From Sphaerisporangium sp. TRM90804 (GTDB taxonomy: Bacteria; Actinomycetota; Actinomycetes; Streptosporangiales; Streptosporangiaceae), in NCBI RefSeq assembly GCF_029846175.1, contig NZ_JARWAC010000023.1, forward strand, positions 62,001 through 126,000: a stretch of DNA of 64,000 nucleotides, in the 5' to 3' direction. The notes below the pieces were generated by a model. The model was not told the origin of the DNA, made no database searches, and was given only the letters and a program-made list of their open reading frames with translations. Both the position numbers and the translations under genes were made by a program. Position 1 is the stretch's first letter. Each line of letters begins with the position of its first letter. Below, piece after piece: positions 7,599 through 16,262 of the stretch.

Positions 7599-9632
7599 AT
7601 GGCCCCGCTCAGCAGCTACGTCTCAGGATCCTGGCACGCCCCCCGCGACGAGGGGGCCCCGGTGTACGACGCCGTCACCGGGGAGGAGGTAGCCAGGGTC
7701 TCCTCCGCCGGGGTCGACTTCGGCGCCGCCCTGCGGCACGGCCGCCGGGTCGGCGGCCCCGCGCTGCGCGAGCTGACCTTCCACCAGCGCGCCGCGCTGC
7801 TCAAGGCGCTGGCGTCCCACCTGCGCGAGCACCGCGAGGAGCTGTACGAGCTGTCGCTGCGCACGGGGGCCACCCGCGCCGACTCCCGGTTCGACGTCGA
7901 CGGCGGCATCGGCGTGCTGTTCTCCTACTCCAGCAAGGGCAGGCGCGAGCTGCCCAACGACCGCCTGCTGCCCGACGGCGCCGTCGAGCGGCTCGGCAGG
8001 ACCGGCGCGTTCGTCGGGCAGCACGTCTACACGCCGATGCGCGGCGTCGCCGTGCAGATCAACGCGTTCAACTTCCCGGTGTGGGGGCCGCTGGAGAAGC
8101 TGGCGCCCGCGTTCGTGGCCGGGGTGCCGTCCCTGGTCAAGCCCGCCGGCCAGACGGCCTACGTCACCGCCCGGCTCGTGGAGCTGATCGTCACCTCCGG
8201 CATCCTGCCCGAGGGCGCGCTGCAGATGGTGTGCGGCGGCGCGGGAGACCTGTTCGAGCACCTGACCGAGCAGGATCTGGTGGCCTTCACCGGGTCGGCG
8301 TCCACGGCGCAGAAGCTGCGCACCCACCCGGTCGTCGCGGCCAGGTCGGTGCGGTTCAACGCCGAGGCCGACTCGCTGAACTGCTCGATCCTCGGCCCGG
8401 ACGCCGTGCCCGGCGGCCCGGAGTTCGACCTGTTCGCCGAGCAGCTGGTGACCGAGATGACCGTCAAGGCGGGGCAGAAGTGCACGGCGATCCGCCGCGC
8501 GTTCGTCCCCGCGCCGCTGCTGCCCGAGATGGCCGAGGCGGTGGCCGCCCGGCTTGCGAAGGTCACGGTGGGCAACCCCGCCGACCCGTCCGTGCACATG
8601 GGCGCGCTGGCCAGCCTCGCGCAGCGCGAGGAGGTCAGGCGTGCGCTGAAGGCACTGTCGTCGGCCGGTTCGATCGTCTTCGGCGACCCCGACCGGGTGG
8701 AGGTCGTCGGCGCCGACGCCGAGCGCGGCGCGTTCGTCTCGCCGATCCTGCTGAGCGTGGAGGACACCGGCCGTCCCGAGCCGCACGAGGTGGAGGCGTT
8801 CGGCCCGGTCAGCACCCTCATGCCGTACACCTCGGCCGACGAGGTGGCCGAGCTGGCGGCCCGCGGGCAGGGAAGCCTGGTGGGCTCGATCGTCACCGGC
8901 GACCGCGACTTCGCCCGGGAGGTCGTGCTGGGCACCGCGCCCTGGCACGGACGCCTCCTGGTGCTGGACGCGACGGCGGCGACGGAGTCGACCGGCCACG
9001 GCTCGCCGCTGCCGACGCTGGTGCACGGCGGCCCCGGCAGGGCCGGCGGCGGGGAGGAGCTGGGCGGGGTGCGCGGCGTGCTGCGCCACATGAACCGCAC
9101 CGCCGTGCAGGCGTCGCCGTCGATGCTGTCGGCGGTCACCGGCCGGTGGGTCGAGGGCGCCGAGCGCTCCGAGGACGGGGTGCACCCGTTCCGCAAGCAC
9201 CTGGAGGAGCTGCGGGCCGGCGACACCGTGGTGGCCGGGCCGCGCGCGGTCACGCTGGAGGACATCGAGCACTTCGCCGACTTCACCGGCGACCGGTTCT
9301 ACGCCCACATGGACGACGAGGCGGCCCGCGCCAACCCGTTCTTCGACGGCAGGGTGGCCCACGGCTACCTGATCGTCTCGCTGGCGGCCGGCCTGTTCGT
9401 GCAGCCCGACCCCGGGCCGGTGCTGGCCAACTACGGCCTGGAGAACCTGCGTTTCCTGGCCCCGGTCTACCCCGGCGACGAGCTGACGGTCACGCTCACG
9501 GCCAAGCAGATCGACCCGCGCGAGGGCGCGGCCTACGGGGAGGTCCGCTGGGACGCCGACGTCACCAAGCAGGACGGCGCGTCGGTGGCCAAGTACGACG
9601 TGCTGACCCTGGTCGCCCGGCGCGACGCCTGA
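7599..9632 (+). CDS. paaZ: Bifunctional oxepin-CoA hydrolase / semialdehyde dehydrogenase PaaZ
   Basis: A 677-residue fusion that opens the seven-membered oxepin-CoA ring and oxidises the resulting aldehyde, preventing release of a reactive intermediate. Residues 1 to ~525 are an aldehyde dehydrogenase with general base Glu256 (NAEADSLN) and nucleophile Cys295 (GQKCTAIRR), the same numbers as in E. coli PaaZ. Residues ~530-677 are a MaoC-type hot-dog hydratase with the Asp565/His570 pair in TGDRFYAH. The ATG at 7599 follows GGGGAGGTCCTCGA; longer in-frame starts overlap the thiolase gene. It is the second gene of the thiolase transcript. Confidence 0.93.
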   Translation: MAPLSSYVSGSWHAPRDEGAPVYDAVTGEEVARVSSAGVDFGAALRHGRRVGGPALRELTFHQRAALLKALASHLREHREELYELSLRTGATRADSRFDVDGGIGVLFSYSSKGRRELPNDRLLPDGAVERLGRTGAFVGQHVYTPMRGVAVQINAFNFPVWGPLEKLAPAFVAGVPSLVKPAGQTAYVTARLVELIVTSGILPEGALQMVCGGAGDLFEHLTEQDLVAFTGSASTAQKLRTHPVVAARSVRFNAEADSLNCSILGPDAVPGGPEFDLFAEQLVTEMTVKAGQKCTAIRRAFVPAPLLPEMAEAVAARLAKVTVGNPADPSVHMGALASLAQREEVRRALKALSSAGSIVFGDPDRVEVVGADAERGAFVSPILLSVEDTGRPEPHEVEAFGPVSTLMPYTSADEVAELAARGQGSLVGSIVTGDRDFAREVVLGTAPWHGRLLVLDATAATESTGHGSPLPTLVHGGPGRAGGGEELGGVRGVLRHMNRTAVQASPSMLSAVTGRWVEGAERSEDGVHPFRKHLEELRAGDTVVAGPRAVTLEDIEHFADFTGDRFYAHMDDEAARANPFFDGRVAHGYLIVSLAAGLFVQPDPGPVLANYGLENLRFLAPVYPGDELTVTLTAKQIDPREGAAYGEVRWDADVTKQDGASVAKYDVLTLVARRDA

Positions 9633-9675
9633 GAGGCGGCTTGCGCGACCCGGAACGCTGAGCGAGACTATTAAC

Positions 9676-9693
9676 TGACCGGTTGTTCGGTAA
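9676..9693. promoter_or_regulatory. Operator-like dyad, phenylacetate site 2
   Basis: TGACCGGTTGTTCGGTAA stands 14 bases before the ATG of paaA and just upstream of its GAGG ribosome site. It matches the reverse complement of the site at 6102-6119. This suggests the paaABCDE genes have their own promoter under the same regulator, in addition to any read-through from paaZ. Confidence 0.6.
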
Positions 9694-9707
9694 AGAGGTG
9701 GCGGCGC

Positions 9708-10736
9708 ATGGCTGTCCTGGAAGAGCACTTCGAGCGCACGATCGAGAAGGACCGGCGCGTCGAGCCGCGCGACTGGATGCCCGAGGGGTACCGGGCCACG
9801 ATGGTGCGCCAGATCGCCCAGCACGCGCACTCGGAGATCATCGGCATGCAGCCGGAGGGCGAGTGGATCACCCGGGCGCCGTCGCTGCGCCGCAAGGCGA
9901 TCCTGCTGGCCAAGGTGCAGGACGAGGCCGGGCACGGCCTGTACCTCTACTCCGCCGCCGAGACGCTGGGCGTCGACCGCGCCGAGCTGACGCTCAAGCT
10001 CATCGAGGGACGGCAGAAGTACTCCTCGATCTTCAACTACCCCACGCTGAGCTACGCCGACGTCGGGGTGATCGGCTGGCTGGTGGACGGCGCGGCCATC
10101 TGCAACCAGGTGCCGCTGTGCCGCAGCTCCTACGGGCCGTACGCGCGGGCGATGATCCGCATCTGCAAGGAGGAGTCGTTCCACCAGCGTCAGGGGTATG
10201 AGCTGCTGCTCACGATGATGGCGGGCACCGAGGCGCAGCGTTCCCTCGTGCGGGACGCCGTCGACCGCTGGTGGTGGCCGTCGCTGATGATGTTCGGCCC
10301 GCCCGACGACGCCTCGCCGAACACCGCCCGGTCGATGGCCTGGAAGATCAAGCGGCACACCAACGACGAGCTGCGGCAGCGGTTCGTCGACATGACGGTC
10401 CCGCAGGCCGAGGCGCTGGGCGTCACCCTGCCCGACCCGTGCCTGCGCTGGAACGCCGAGCGCGGCCACCACGACTTCGGCGAGATCGACTGGTCGGAGC
10501 TGAAGCGGGTGATCAGCGGCGACGGCCCGTGCAACGCCCAGCGGGTCGGCGTCCGGCGCGCGGCGCACGAGGACGGCGCCTGGGTCCGCGAGGCCGCCGC
10601 CGCCCACGCCGCCAAGGCCGCCGCCCGGGCGACCGGGTCCCCTGACGCCGCAGGCCGGGCGGCCACGGCCGGAGGCAGCGCGGCCGGCGCCGGGGACGGC
10701 GCGGGCGCGGCGGCACGGGCGGGGGCGACGGCGTGA
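9708..10736 (+). CDS. paaA: 1,2-phenylacetyl-CoA epoxidase catalytic subunit PaaA
   Basis: The 342-residue di-iron subunit of the multicomponent epoxidase that converts phenylacetyl-CoA to the ring 1,2-epoxide. Carboxylate/histidine iron-ligand stretches are visible ([17 protein letters not shown] and [13 protein letters not shown]). The final ~55 residues are an Ala/Gly-rich tail after AHEDGAW that exceeds the usual family length (about 310-330). The 3' end overlaps paaB by four bases (GTGA). Confidence 0.94.
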   Translation: MAVLEEHFERTIEKDRRVEPRDWMPEGYRATMVRQIAQHAHSEIIGMQPEGEWITRAPSLRRKAILLAKVQDEAGHGLYLYSAAETLGVDRAELTLKLIEGRQKYSSIFNYPTLSYADVGVIGWLVDGAAICNQVPLCRSSYGPYARAMIRICKEESFHQRQGYELLLTMMAGTEAQRSLVRDAVDRWWWPSLMMFGPPDDASPNTARSMAWKIKRHTNDELRQRFVDMTVPQAEALGVTLPDPCLRWNAERGHHDFGEIDWSELKRVISGDGPCNAQRVGVRRAAHEDGAWVREAAAAHAAKAAARATGSPDAAGRAATAGGSAAGAGDGAGAAARAGATA

Positions 10737-11014
10737 GCGAGTGGCCGCTGTACGAGGTGTTCGTCCGGAGCAAGCGGGGGCTCAACCACGTGCACGTGGG
10801 CTCGCTGCACGCCGCCGACGACGAGACCGCCCTGCGCCACGCGCGCGACCTGTACACGCGACGCAACGAGGGCGTGAGCATCTGGGTGGTGCGCTCGGAG
10901 CACATCACGGCCACCAGCCCCGACGAGAAGGACCCGTTCTTCGCGCCCAGCGGCGACAAGGTCTACCGCCACCCGACCTTCTACGCCATTCCCGACGACG
11001 TCCCGCACATGTGA
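10733..11014 (+). CDS. paaB: 1,2-phenylacetyl-CoA epoxidase subunit PaaB
   Basis: A 93-residue small subunit of the epoxidase, characteristic in starting with [20 protein letters not shown] and ending [14 protein letters not shown]. PaaB has no cofactor; it is thought to organise the PaaA/PaaC complex and electron delivery. Its GTG overlaps the paaA stop, and paaC begins eight bases after its stop, so all are translationally linked. Length is normal. Confidence 0.95.
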   Translation: MSEWPLYEVFVRSKRGLNHVHVGSLHAADDETALRHARDLYTRRNEGVSIWVVRSEHITATSPDEKDPFFAPSGDKVYRHPTFYAIPDDVPHM

Positions 11015-11022
11015 GGCCGCCG

Positions 11023-12036
11023 ATGTCCGCAGCCGGCACCGACCATCTCCCGCCCGCAAGCCCGGAGGGGCAGCACGGCAACGCCTACGAGGCACTCAAC
11101 GAGGGGGACGACCCGCGCTGGGCCTACGGCACCGGCTTCGCCGACCCGCTGGCCGGGGTGGACACCGCGGTGCCCGAGGGGGTGGACGCGGCCGAGCTGG
11201 CCGCGTACTGCCTGATGCTCGGCGACGACGCGCTGATCATGTCGCACCGGTTGCAGGAGTGGTGCGCCCGCGCCCCTGAGCTGGAGGAGGAGGTGGCGCT
11301 GGCCAACATCGCGCTCGACCTGCTCGGGCAGGCCAGGCTGCTGCTGGCGCGGGCCGGCGCGGTGGACGGCTCAGGGCGCGACGAGGACACGCTGGCGTTC
11401 CAACGCGACCCCGGCGAGTTCCGCAACGTCCGGCTGGCCGAGGTCCCCAACGGCGACTTCGCGCACACGACGGCCCGCCTGCTGGTGTTCGCCACCTGGC
11501 GGCTGGCCCTGCTCGACCGGCTGGCAGCCTCCCGCGACCCCGTGCTGGCGGCGGTGGCGGCCAAGGGCGTCAAGGAGGTCGCCTACCACCGCGACTACGC
11601 CGCGGGCTGGGTGGTCCGGCTCGGGGACGGCACCGCGTACTCCCGCGAGCGCATGGCCGAGGGCCTGGCGGCGGTCTGGCCGCTGGTGCCGGAGCTGTTC
11701 ACCCCGCACCCCGCCGAGCGGCGCCTGGCCCGCGCCGGCGTCGCCGCCGACCCCGCCGCCGCCCGCGAGGAGTTCGACGCCACCCTCGCCCAGGTCCTCA
11801 CGGCGGCCACGCTGCCCCACCCCGCCGCCCCCCGCCGGGACGACGCCCCGGGAGGCGGCGCGCCCGGCCTTGACGGGCCGTCCACCCCGAGCCCCGATCT
11901 CCGGAAGCCGTCCGCCCCGGGTCCCGGCTCCCAAGAGGGCGCGCTCGGACGGGACGGCGCGCACACGCCCGCGCTGGACGGGCTGCTGGCCGAGCTGCAG
12001 AGCGTGGCCCGCGCGCACCCCGGGGCGAGGTGGTGA
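11023..12036 (+). CDS. paaC: 1,2-phenylacetyl-CoA epoxidase structural subunit PaaC, with Pro/Gly-rich insertion
   Basis: A 337-residue ferritin-like subunit that holds PaaA in the epoxidase. The core reads YCLMLGDDALIMSHRLQEWC, LANIALDLLGQARLLL, EVAYHRDYAAGW. Typical PaaC is about 250 residues; the excess is an N-terminal extension and a low-complexity segment (about residues 265-313, rich in Pro, Gly, Ala and Asp) placed just before the last helix DGLLAELQSVARAHPGARW. The ATG at 11023 sits eight bases after paaB. Its stop overlaps the start of paaD. Confidence 0.92.
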   Translation: MSAAGTDHLPPASPEGQHGNAYEALNEGDDPRWAYGTGFADPLAGVDTAVPEGVDAAELAAYCLMLGDDALIMSHRLQEWCARAPELEEEVALANIALDLLGQARLLLARAGAVDGSGRDEDTLAFQRDPGEFRNVRLAEVPNGDFAHTTARLLVFATWRLALLDRLAASRDPVLAAVAAKGVKEVAYHRDYAAGWVVRLGDGTAYSRERMAEGLAAVWPLVPELFTPHPAERRLARAGVAADPAAAREEFDATLAQVLTAATLPHPAAPRRDDAPGGGAPGLDGPSTPSPDLRKPSAPGPGSQEGALGRDGAHTPALDGLLAELQSVARAHPGARW

Positions 12037-12542
12037 CGGTGCGGCGGCGGGCGAGCGCCTGGGAGGTGGCACGGGAGGTGCCCGACCCCGAACTGCCGAT
12101 GCTCACCCTGGGCGACCTGGGCATCCTGCGCCACGTCGAGGAGACCGTCACCGGCGGGGTGATCGTCGCGATCACCCCCACCTACAGCGGCTGCCCGGCG
12201 CTGGAGGCCATCCGCGACGACGTCGGCACCGCCCTGCGGGCCGCCGGGTACGCCGACGTGGAGGTCCGCACCCTGCTGTCCCCGCCGTGGACCACCGACT
12301 GGATCGGCGAGACGGGCAGGCGCAAGCTGGCCGAGGCCGGCATCGCGCCCCCCGGCGCGGCCCCGGCCCGCGCGGCCGGCCCGGTCCCGCTGACCCTCGG
12401 CCCGCCGCGCCGCCGCCTCCGCTGCCCCCGGTGCGGCTCGGACGCCACCGAGGAGCTGTCGAGGTTCGGCTCCACCGCCTGCAAGTCACTGTGGCGCTGC
12501 GGCGACTGCCGCGAACCGTTCGAACACGTCAAGGAGATCTGA
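12030..12542 (+). CDS. paaD: Phenylacetate iron-sulfur assembly factor PaaD
   Basis: A 170-residue protein with an N-terminal MIP18/DUF59 domain (VPDPELPMLTLGDLGILR, YSGCPALEAIRDDV) and a C-terminal zinc-ribbon-like segment with CPRC and CGDC pairs (about residues 132-161). PaaD is required for activity of the epoxidase complex and is thought to mature the iron-sulfur cluster of PaaE. The start overlaps the paaC stop; GTG at 12030 or the next GTG at 12033 are both possible. Confidence 0.92.
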   Translation: MVTVRRRASAWEVAREVPDPELPMLTLGDLGILRHVEETVTGGVIVAITPTYSGCPALEAIRDDVGTALRAAGYADVEVRTLLSPPWTTDWIGETGRRKLAEAGIAPPGAAPARAAGPVPLTLGPPRRRLRCPRCGSDATEELSRFGSTACKSLWRCGDCREPFEHVKEI

Positions 12543-12544
12543 CC

Positions 12545-13630
12545 GTGACTCTGGCGGGGACGCGGGCGCGGGCCCGGGCGGCGTTCTCCACGCTGACCGT
12601 CGCCCGGGTGGAGCGGCTGTGCGAGGACGCGAGCGCGATCACCTTCGACGCGCCGGGCGGCCTGGCGGGGGAGTTCGCCTTCCGCGCCGGGCAGTCGCTC
12701 ACGTTGCGCTCGTTCGTGGAGGGGCGGGAGGAGCGGCGGTCCTACTCCATCTGCTCGCCCGAGGGCGGGCCGCTGCGCATCGGGGTCCGGGAGATCCCCG
12801 GCGGGCTGTTCTCGACGTGGCTGGTCCACGGAGTCCGGCCGGGGGACACCGTGCAGGCGCAGCCGCCGTCCGGGGGCTTCACCGCCGATCTGGGACGCCC
12901 CGGGCACCACGTGTTCGTCGCGGCCGGGTCGGGGATCACGCCGGTCCTGTCGATCGCCTCCACGGTGCTCGCCCGTCCCGGCGGCACCGTCACGCTGTTC
13001 TACGGCAACCGCACCACCCGCACCGTGATGTTCGCCGAGGAGCTCGCCGACCTCAAGGACGCCTTCCCCGCCCGGGTGGAGCTGGTACACGTCCTGTCCC
13101 GCGAGCCGCGCGAGCCGGAGCTGTTCAGCGGGCGCCTGGACGCCGGCCGGCTGCGCGCTCTGGTGGCCGCGCTCACGCCGGTGGCGCGGGTGGACCACTG
13201 GTGGCTGTGCGGCCCGTACGGGCTGGTCGTGGACGCCCGCCGGGTGCTGGCCGAGCTGGGCGTCCCCGGGGATCGGGTGCACAACGAGCTGTTCTACGTC
13301 GACGAGCCGCCGCCGGAGCCGGTGCGCCGCGAGGCGGGCCCGGGCGGCGCGGCCACCGCGGAGGTGACGGTGGTCCTGGACGGGCGGGCGACGCCGGTGA
13401 CGCTGCCGCGCGACGTCACCGTGCTGGAGGGCGCCCAGCGGGTCCGGCCCGATCTGCCGTTCGCCTGCAAGGGCGGCGTCTGCGGCACCTGCCGCGCCCG
13501 CGTCACCGAGGGCGAGGTCGACATGCGCCGCAACTTCGCCCTGGAATCCGCCGAGGTCGAGGCCGGGTACGTGCTCACCTGCCAGTCCCTTCCGGCCTCC
13601 GCCTCGGTGACGGTGGACTTCGACACCTGA
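12545..13630 (+). CDS. paaE: Phenylacetyl-CoA epoxidase reductase PaaE
   Basis: A 361-residue NADPH-dependent reductase that passes electrons to PaaA. The first ~110 residues form an FAD-binding domain (RRSYSICSPEGG), the middle a nucleotide-binding domain (VAAGSGITPVLSIAST), and the C-terminus a plant-type 2Fe-2S ferredoxin domain with the ligand pattern FACKGGVCGTCRA ... LTCQS. The GTG at 12545 starts two bases after the paaD stop. It closes the paaABCDE block. No paaK ligase, paaG or paaH is present in the window, so these must lie elsewhere. Confidence 0.93.
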   Translation: MTLAGTRARARAAFSTLTVARVERLCEDASAITFDAPGGLAGEFAFRAGQSLTLRSFVEGREERRSYSICSPEGGPLRIGVREIPGGLFSTWLVHGVRPGDTVQAQPPSGGFTADLGRPGHHVFVAAGSGITPVLSIASTVLARPGGTVTLFYGNRTTRTVMFAEELADLKDAFPARVELVHVLSREPREPELFSGRLDAGRLRALVAALTPVARVDHWWLCGPYGLVVDARRVLAELGVPGDRVHNELFYVDEPPPEPVRREAGPGGAATAEVTVVLDGRATPVTLPRDVTVLEGAQRVRPDLPFACKGGVCGTCRARVTEGEVDMRRNFALESAEVEAGYVLTCQSLPASASVTVDFDT

Positions 13631-13883
13631 GCGGCCCCCCGCGCGCCATCCGCCGTGATCTCCCATCCCGGGCGTGATCGCGCCGTCCGGGGCTCACGGG
13701 CGGGGAGAGTGATCCACTCCGCGTTGTCGGCGATTCACGGTCCGGGGGCGTGACGGCGTCGTTCGGGGTATGGGTCGGGGGAAGGCGGGTTCACCACCTG
13801 GGCGGACCGGGGTCCGGGGCGGACCGCCGGGGACGCCGCGCGGCGCCCGGGGCGGCGGTGCGCGGGCCGGTGGCGGGGGGGAC

Positions 13884-15704
13884 ATGACCAACAAGGCGAT
13901 CGCCGACTACGCGCTGCTGTCGGACCGGCATTCCGCGGCTCTGGTCGCGCGGGACGGGGCGGTCGACTGGCTGTGCATGCCGCGCTTCGACAGCCCCTCC
14001 GTCTTCGCCGCGCTGCTCGACGACGGCGCCGGCACGTGGTCGCTGCGGCCCTCCGGCGCGTTCGAGGTGTCCCGCCGCTACGTGGACTCCACGATGGTGC
14101 TGGAGACGACGTTCACCACCCCGGCCGGCACGCTCGTGCTCACCGACGCGCTGGTGGTCGGCCAGGACTGCGACGTGCACCGGCTGGGCGCCGACGCGCC
14201 GCACGCCCTCGCCCGGGAGGCGCGCTGCACGCGCGGGTCGGTGGAGCTGGAGGTGCTGTTCCGCCCGAGGCCGTCCTACGGGAGGGTCGTGCCGCTGCTG
14301 TCGGCCGTCCCCGGCGGGATCGACGTCAAGGGCGGCCCCGGACTGTTCTCCCTGTCCTCACCGGTCGAGCTGGACGTCGACCGGGAGCGGGCCGCGGCCA
14401 CCGTGGCGCTCGCCGAGGGCCGGGCGCTGCGGTTCGCGCTGCGCGGCGGCCCCATCGGCGACCCCCCTCCGGGCGTCTGGACCGGCGAGGAGATCGCCGC
14501 GCGGCTGGAGGCCACCGTCGCGATGTGGCAGGCGTGGTCGGCCGCCCACCAGCGCTACGACGGGCCCTACCGCGACCTGGTCGGGCACTCGGGCCGGGTG
14601 CTCCAGGCGCTCACCTACGAGCCGACCGGCGCCGTGGTGGCCGCGCCGACGACGTCGCTGCCCGAGGTGCCCGGCGGGGAGCGCAACTGGGACTACCGCT
14701 ACTCGTGGGTGCGTGACGCCAGCTTCACGCTCAACGCCCTGTGGGTGGCGGCGTGCCCGGACGAGGCGGGCGAGTTCCTAAGCTTCATGACCACCGCCGC
14801 GGTGTCGTACGACCCGGAGGGGGCGTTGCAGATCGTGTTCGGCATCGGCGGCGAGTACGACCTGACCGAGCACGAGCTGCCGCACCTGAGCGGGTGGCGG
14901 GACAGCAGGCCGGTGCGGATCGGCAACGACGCCTGGCGGCAGCCGCAGATCGACGTGTACGGCGAGCTGCTCGACGCCGTCCACCGGCTCTCGGGCCAGC
15001 TCGGCGCGCTCGACGGCGAGGCGCGCGCGTTCCTGGTCGCGCTGGCCGACGCCGCCGTGCGCCACTGGCGCGAGCCCGACCACGGCATCTGGGAGATCCG
15101 CGAGCCGCGCATGCACCACGTGTACTCCAAGGTGATGTGCTGGGTGGCGGTCGACCGCGCCATCCTGCTCGCCGACCTGCTGGAGGCGGGCGACCGGGTC
15201 GAGGGCTGGCGCGCGGCGCGCGAGGAGATCCGCGAGACGGTGCTGCGGGAGGGCTGGAACGAGGAGGCGGGCGCGTACACGCAGGCCTTCGGCTCCACGA
15301 CGCTGGACGCCTCGGCGCTGATGATGCCCATCGTCGGGTTCCTGGCCGCAGACGACCCCCGGATGCTGGCCACGATCGACGCCGTCGCGGCCCGCCTGGT
15401 GGACGAGCACGGCCTGGTCTACCGCTACCGCGCGGACGACGGCCTGCCCGGCCGGGAGGGCGCGTTCCTGCTCTGCACGTACTGGCTCGCCCAGGCCCTG
15501 GCGCTGGCCGGGCGGGTGGAGGAGGCCCACGTGGTGTTCCGCCGGGCCGCCGCGTTCGTCAACGACGTCGGCCTGCAGGCGGAGGAGGTCTGCCCCCGCA
15601 CCAGCGAGCTGCTCGGCAACTTCCCCCAGGCGTTCAGCCACATCGGCCTGGTCAACGCCGCCTGGGCGGTCTTCGAGGCCCAGCGCCCCACCTCCTCGTG
15701 CTAG
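13884..15704 (+). CDS. Glycoside hydrolase family 15 protein (trehalase/glucoamylase-like)
   Basis: A 606-residue cytosolic GH15 enzyme. The N-terminus is the GH15 beta domain (IADYALLSDRHSAALVARDG and VDWLCMPRFDSPSVFAALLD). The (alpha/alpha)6 barrel follows, with ERNWDYRYSWVRDASFTLNAL holding the acid/base region and a late EEVCPRTSELLGNFPQAFSHIGLVNAA. In mycobacteria and Streptomyces such proteins are trehalases; glucoamylase is the alternative. There is no signal peptide. The ATG at 13884 follows a G-rich stretch (GGGGGGGAC). It stands alone, 253 bases after paaE. Confidence 0.85.
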   Translation: MTNKAIADYALLSDRHSAALVARDGAVDWLCMPRFDSPSVFAALLDDGAGTWSLRPSGAFEVSRRYVDSTMVLETTFTTPAGTLVLTDALVVGQDCDVHRLGADAPHALAREARCTRGSVELEVLFRPRPSYGRVVPLLSAVPGGIDVKGGPGLFSLSSPVELDVDRERAAATVALAEGRALRFALRGGPIGDPPPGVWTGEEIAARLEATVAMWQAWSAAHQRYDGPYRDLVGHSGRVLQALTYEPTGAVVAAPTTSLPEVPGGERNWDYRYSWVRDASFTLNALWVAACPDEAGEFLSFMTTAAVSYDPEGALQIVFGIGGEYDLTEHELPHLSGWRDSRPVRIGNDAWRQPQIDVYGELLDAVHRLSGQLGALDGEARAFLVALADAAVRHWREPDHGIWEIREPRMHHVYSKVMCWVAVDRAILLADLLEAGDRVEGWRAAREEIRETVLREGWNEEAGAYTQAFGSTTLDASALMMPIVGFLAADDPRMLATIDAVAARLVDEHGLVYRYRADDGLPGREGAFLLCTYWLAQALALAGRVEEAHVVFRRAAAFVNDVGLQAEEVCPRTSELLGNFPQAFSHIGLVNAAWAVFEAQRPTSSC

Positions 15705-15810
15705 CGCCCGGGTCCCGGGCCGGCCGTCCGGCCCCGGGCTCTGGCTGCCCGGGCCGGTCCCGGCTCCCGGGCCCAGGTCCCGGCAACCCGGGCCCACCCC
15801 CGGTTCTCGA
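15705..15810. repeat. CCCGGG-rich hairpin/repeat tract after the GH15 gene
   Basis: About 100 bases made of near-repeats of CCCGGGCC and GGTCCCGG blocks, able to fold into several overlapping hairpins. It directly follows the GH15 stop codon and so probably serves as its terminator; no ORF is credible within it. Confidence 0.45.
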
Positions 15811-15844
15811 GGTGGGGCCGGACCCCGGCGGGCTCGCTTCAGAG

Positions 15845-15875
15845 TTGACTTATATAAGTCGCTGGGAAAAAATGA
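15845..15875 (+). promoter_or_regulatory. Promoter and 14-bp perfect palindrome before the ArsR gene
   Basis: GACTTATATAAGTC (15847-15860) is a perfect palindrome overlapping a TTGACT -35 (15845-15850). A weak -10 (AATGAT, 15870-15875) lies 19 bases further, almost at the ATG at 15880. An ArsR-type dimer bound there would block the promoter, so autoregulation is likely. Confidence 0.5.
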
Positions 15876-15879
15876 TCGT

Positions 15880-16248
15880 ATGCACGCCTTCGACGTCCTC
15901 GGCGACCCGGTGCGGCGCCGGATCCTGGAACTGCTCGCCGGCGGCGAGCGGGCGTCCGGCGAGATCGGCGCGGTGGTCCAGCGCGAGTTCGGCATCTCCC
16001 AGCCGGCCGTGTCCCAGCACCTGCGCGTGCTGCGCGACAGCGGTTTCACCAGGGTGCGCGCCGAGGGCACCCGGCGCCTGTACGCCGTCGACCCCGGCCC
16101 GCTCCAGGAGGTCGACGAGTGGCTCGGCCGCTTCCGCCAGTTCTGGACCAACCGCCTCGACGCCCTGGGCACCGAGCTGCGCCGCGGCCGCCGCGAACGC
16201 GCCCTGACCGAGGAGACCGCCCCCGCCCCCGGCCCCGCGGACGCCTGA
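15880..16248 (+). CDS. ArsR family winged-helix regulator (non-metal type)
   Basis: A 122-residue regulator. Winged-helix features: MHAFDVLGDPVRRRILELLAGG at the start, then the recognition helix ISQPAVSQHLRVLRDSGF and wing VRAEGTRRLYAVDP. There are no cysteine pairs or alpha5 His/Asp motifs for metal binding. This type usually accompanies SRPBCC or DinB/DUF664 genes, and a DUF664 gene lies convergently 14 bases away. A palindrome covers its promoter. Confidence 0.85.
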   Translation: MHAFDVLGDPVRRRILELLAGGERASGEIGAVVQREFGISQPAVSQHLRVLRDSGFTRVRAEGTRRLYAVDPGPLQEVDEWLGRFRQFWTNRLDALGTELRRGRRERALTEETAPAPGPADA

Positions 16249-16262
16249 CCCGGTCTCGGGGC

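Noticed and set aside
7623-10607. 994-codon open frame antisense to paaZ and paaA
   Set aside because: No domain features and fully antisense to genes with exact catalytic residues.
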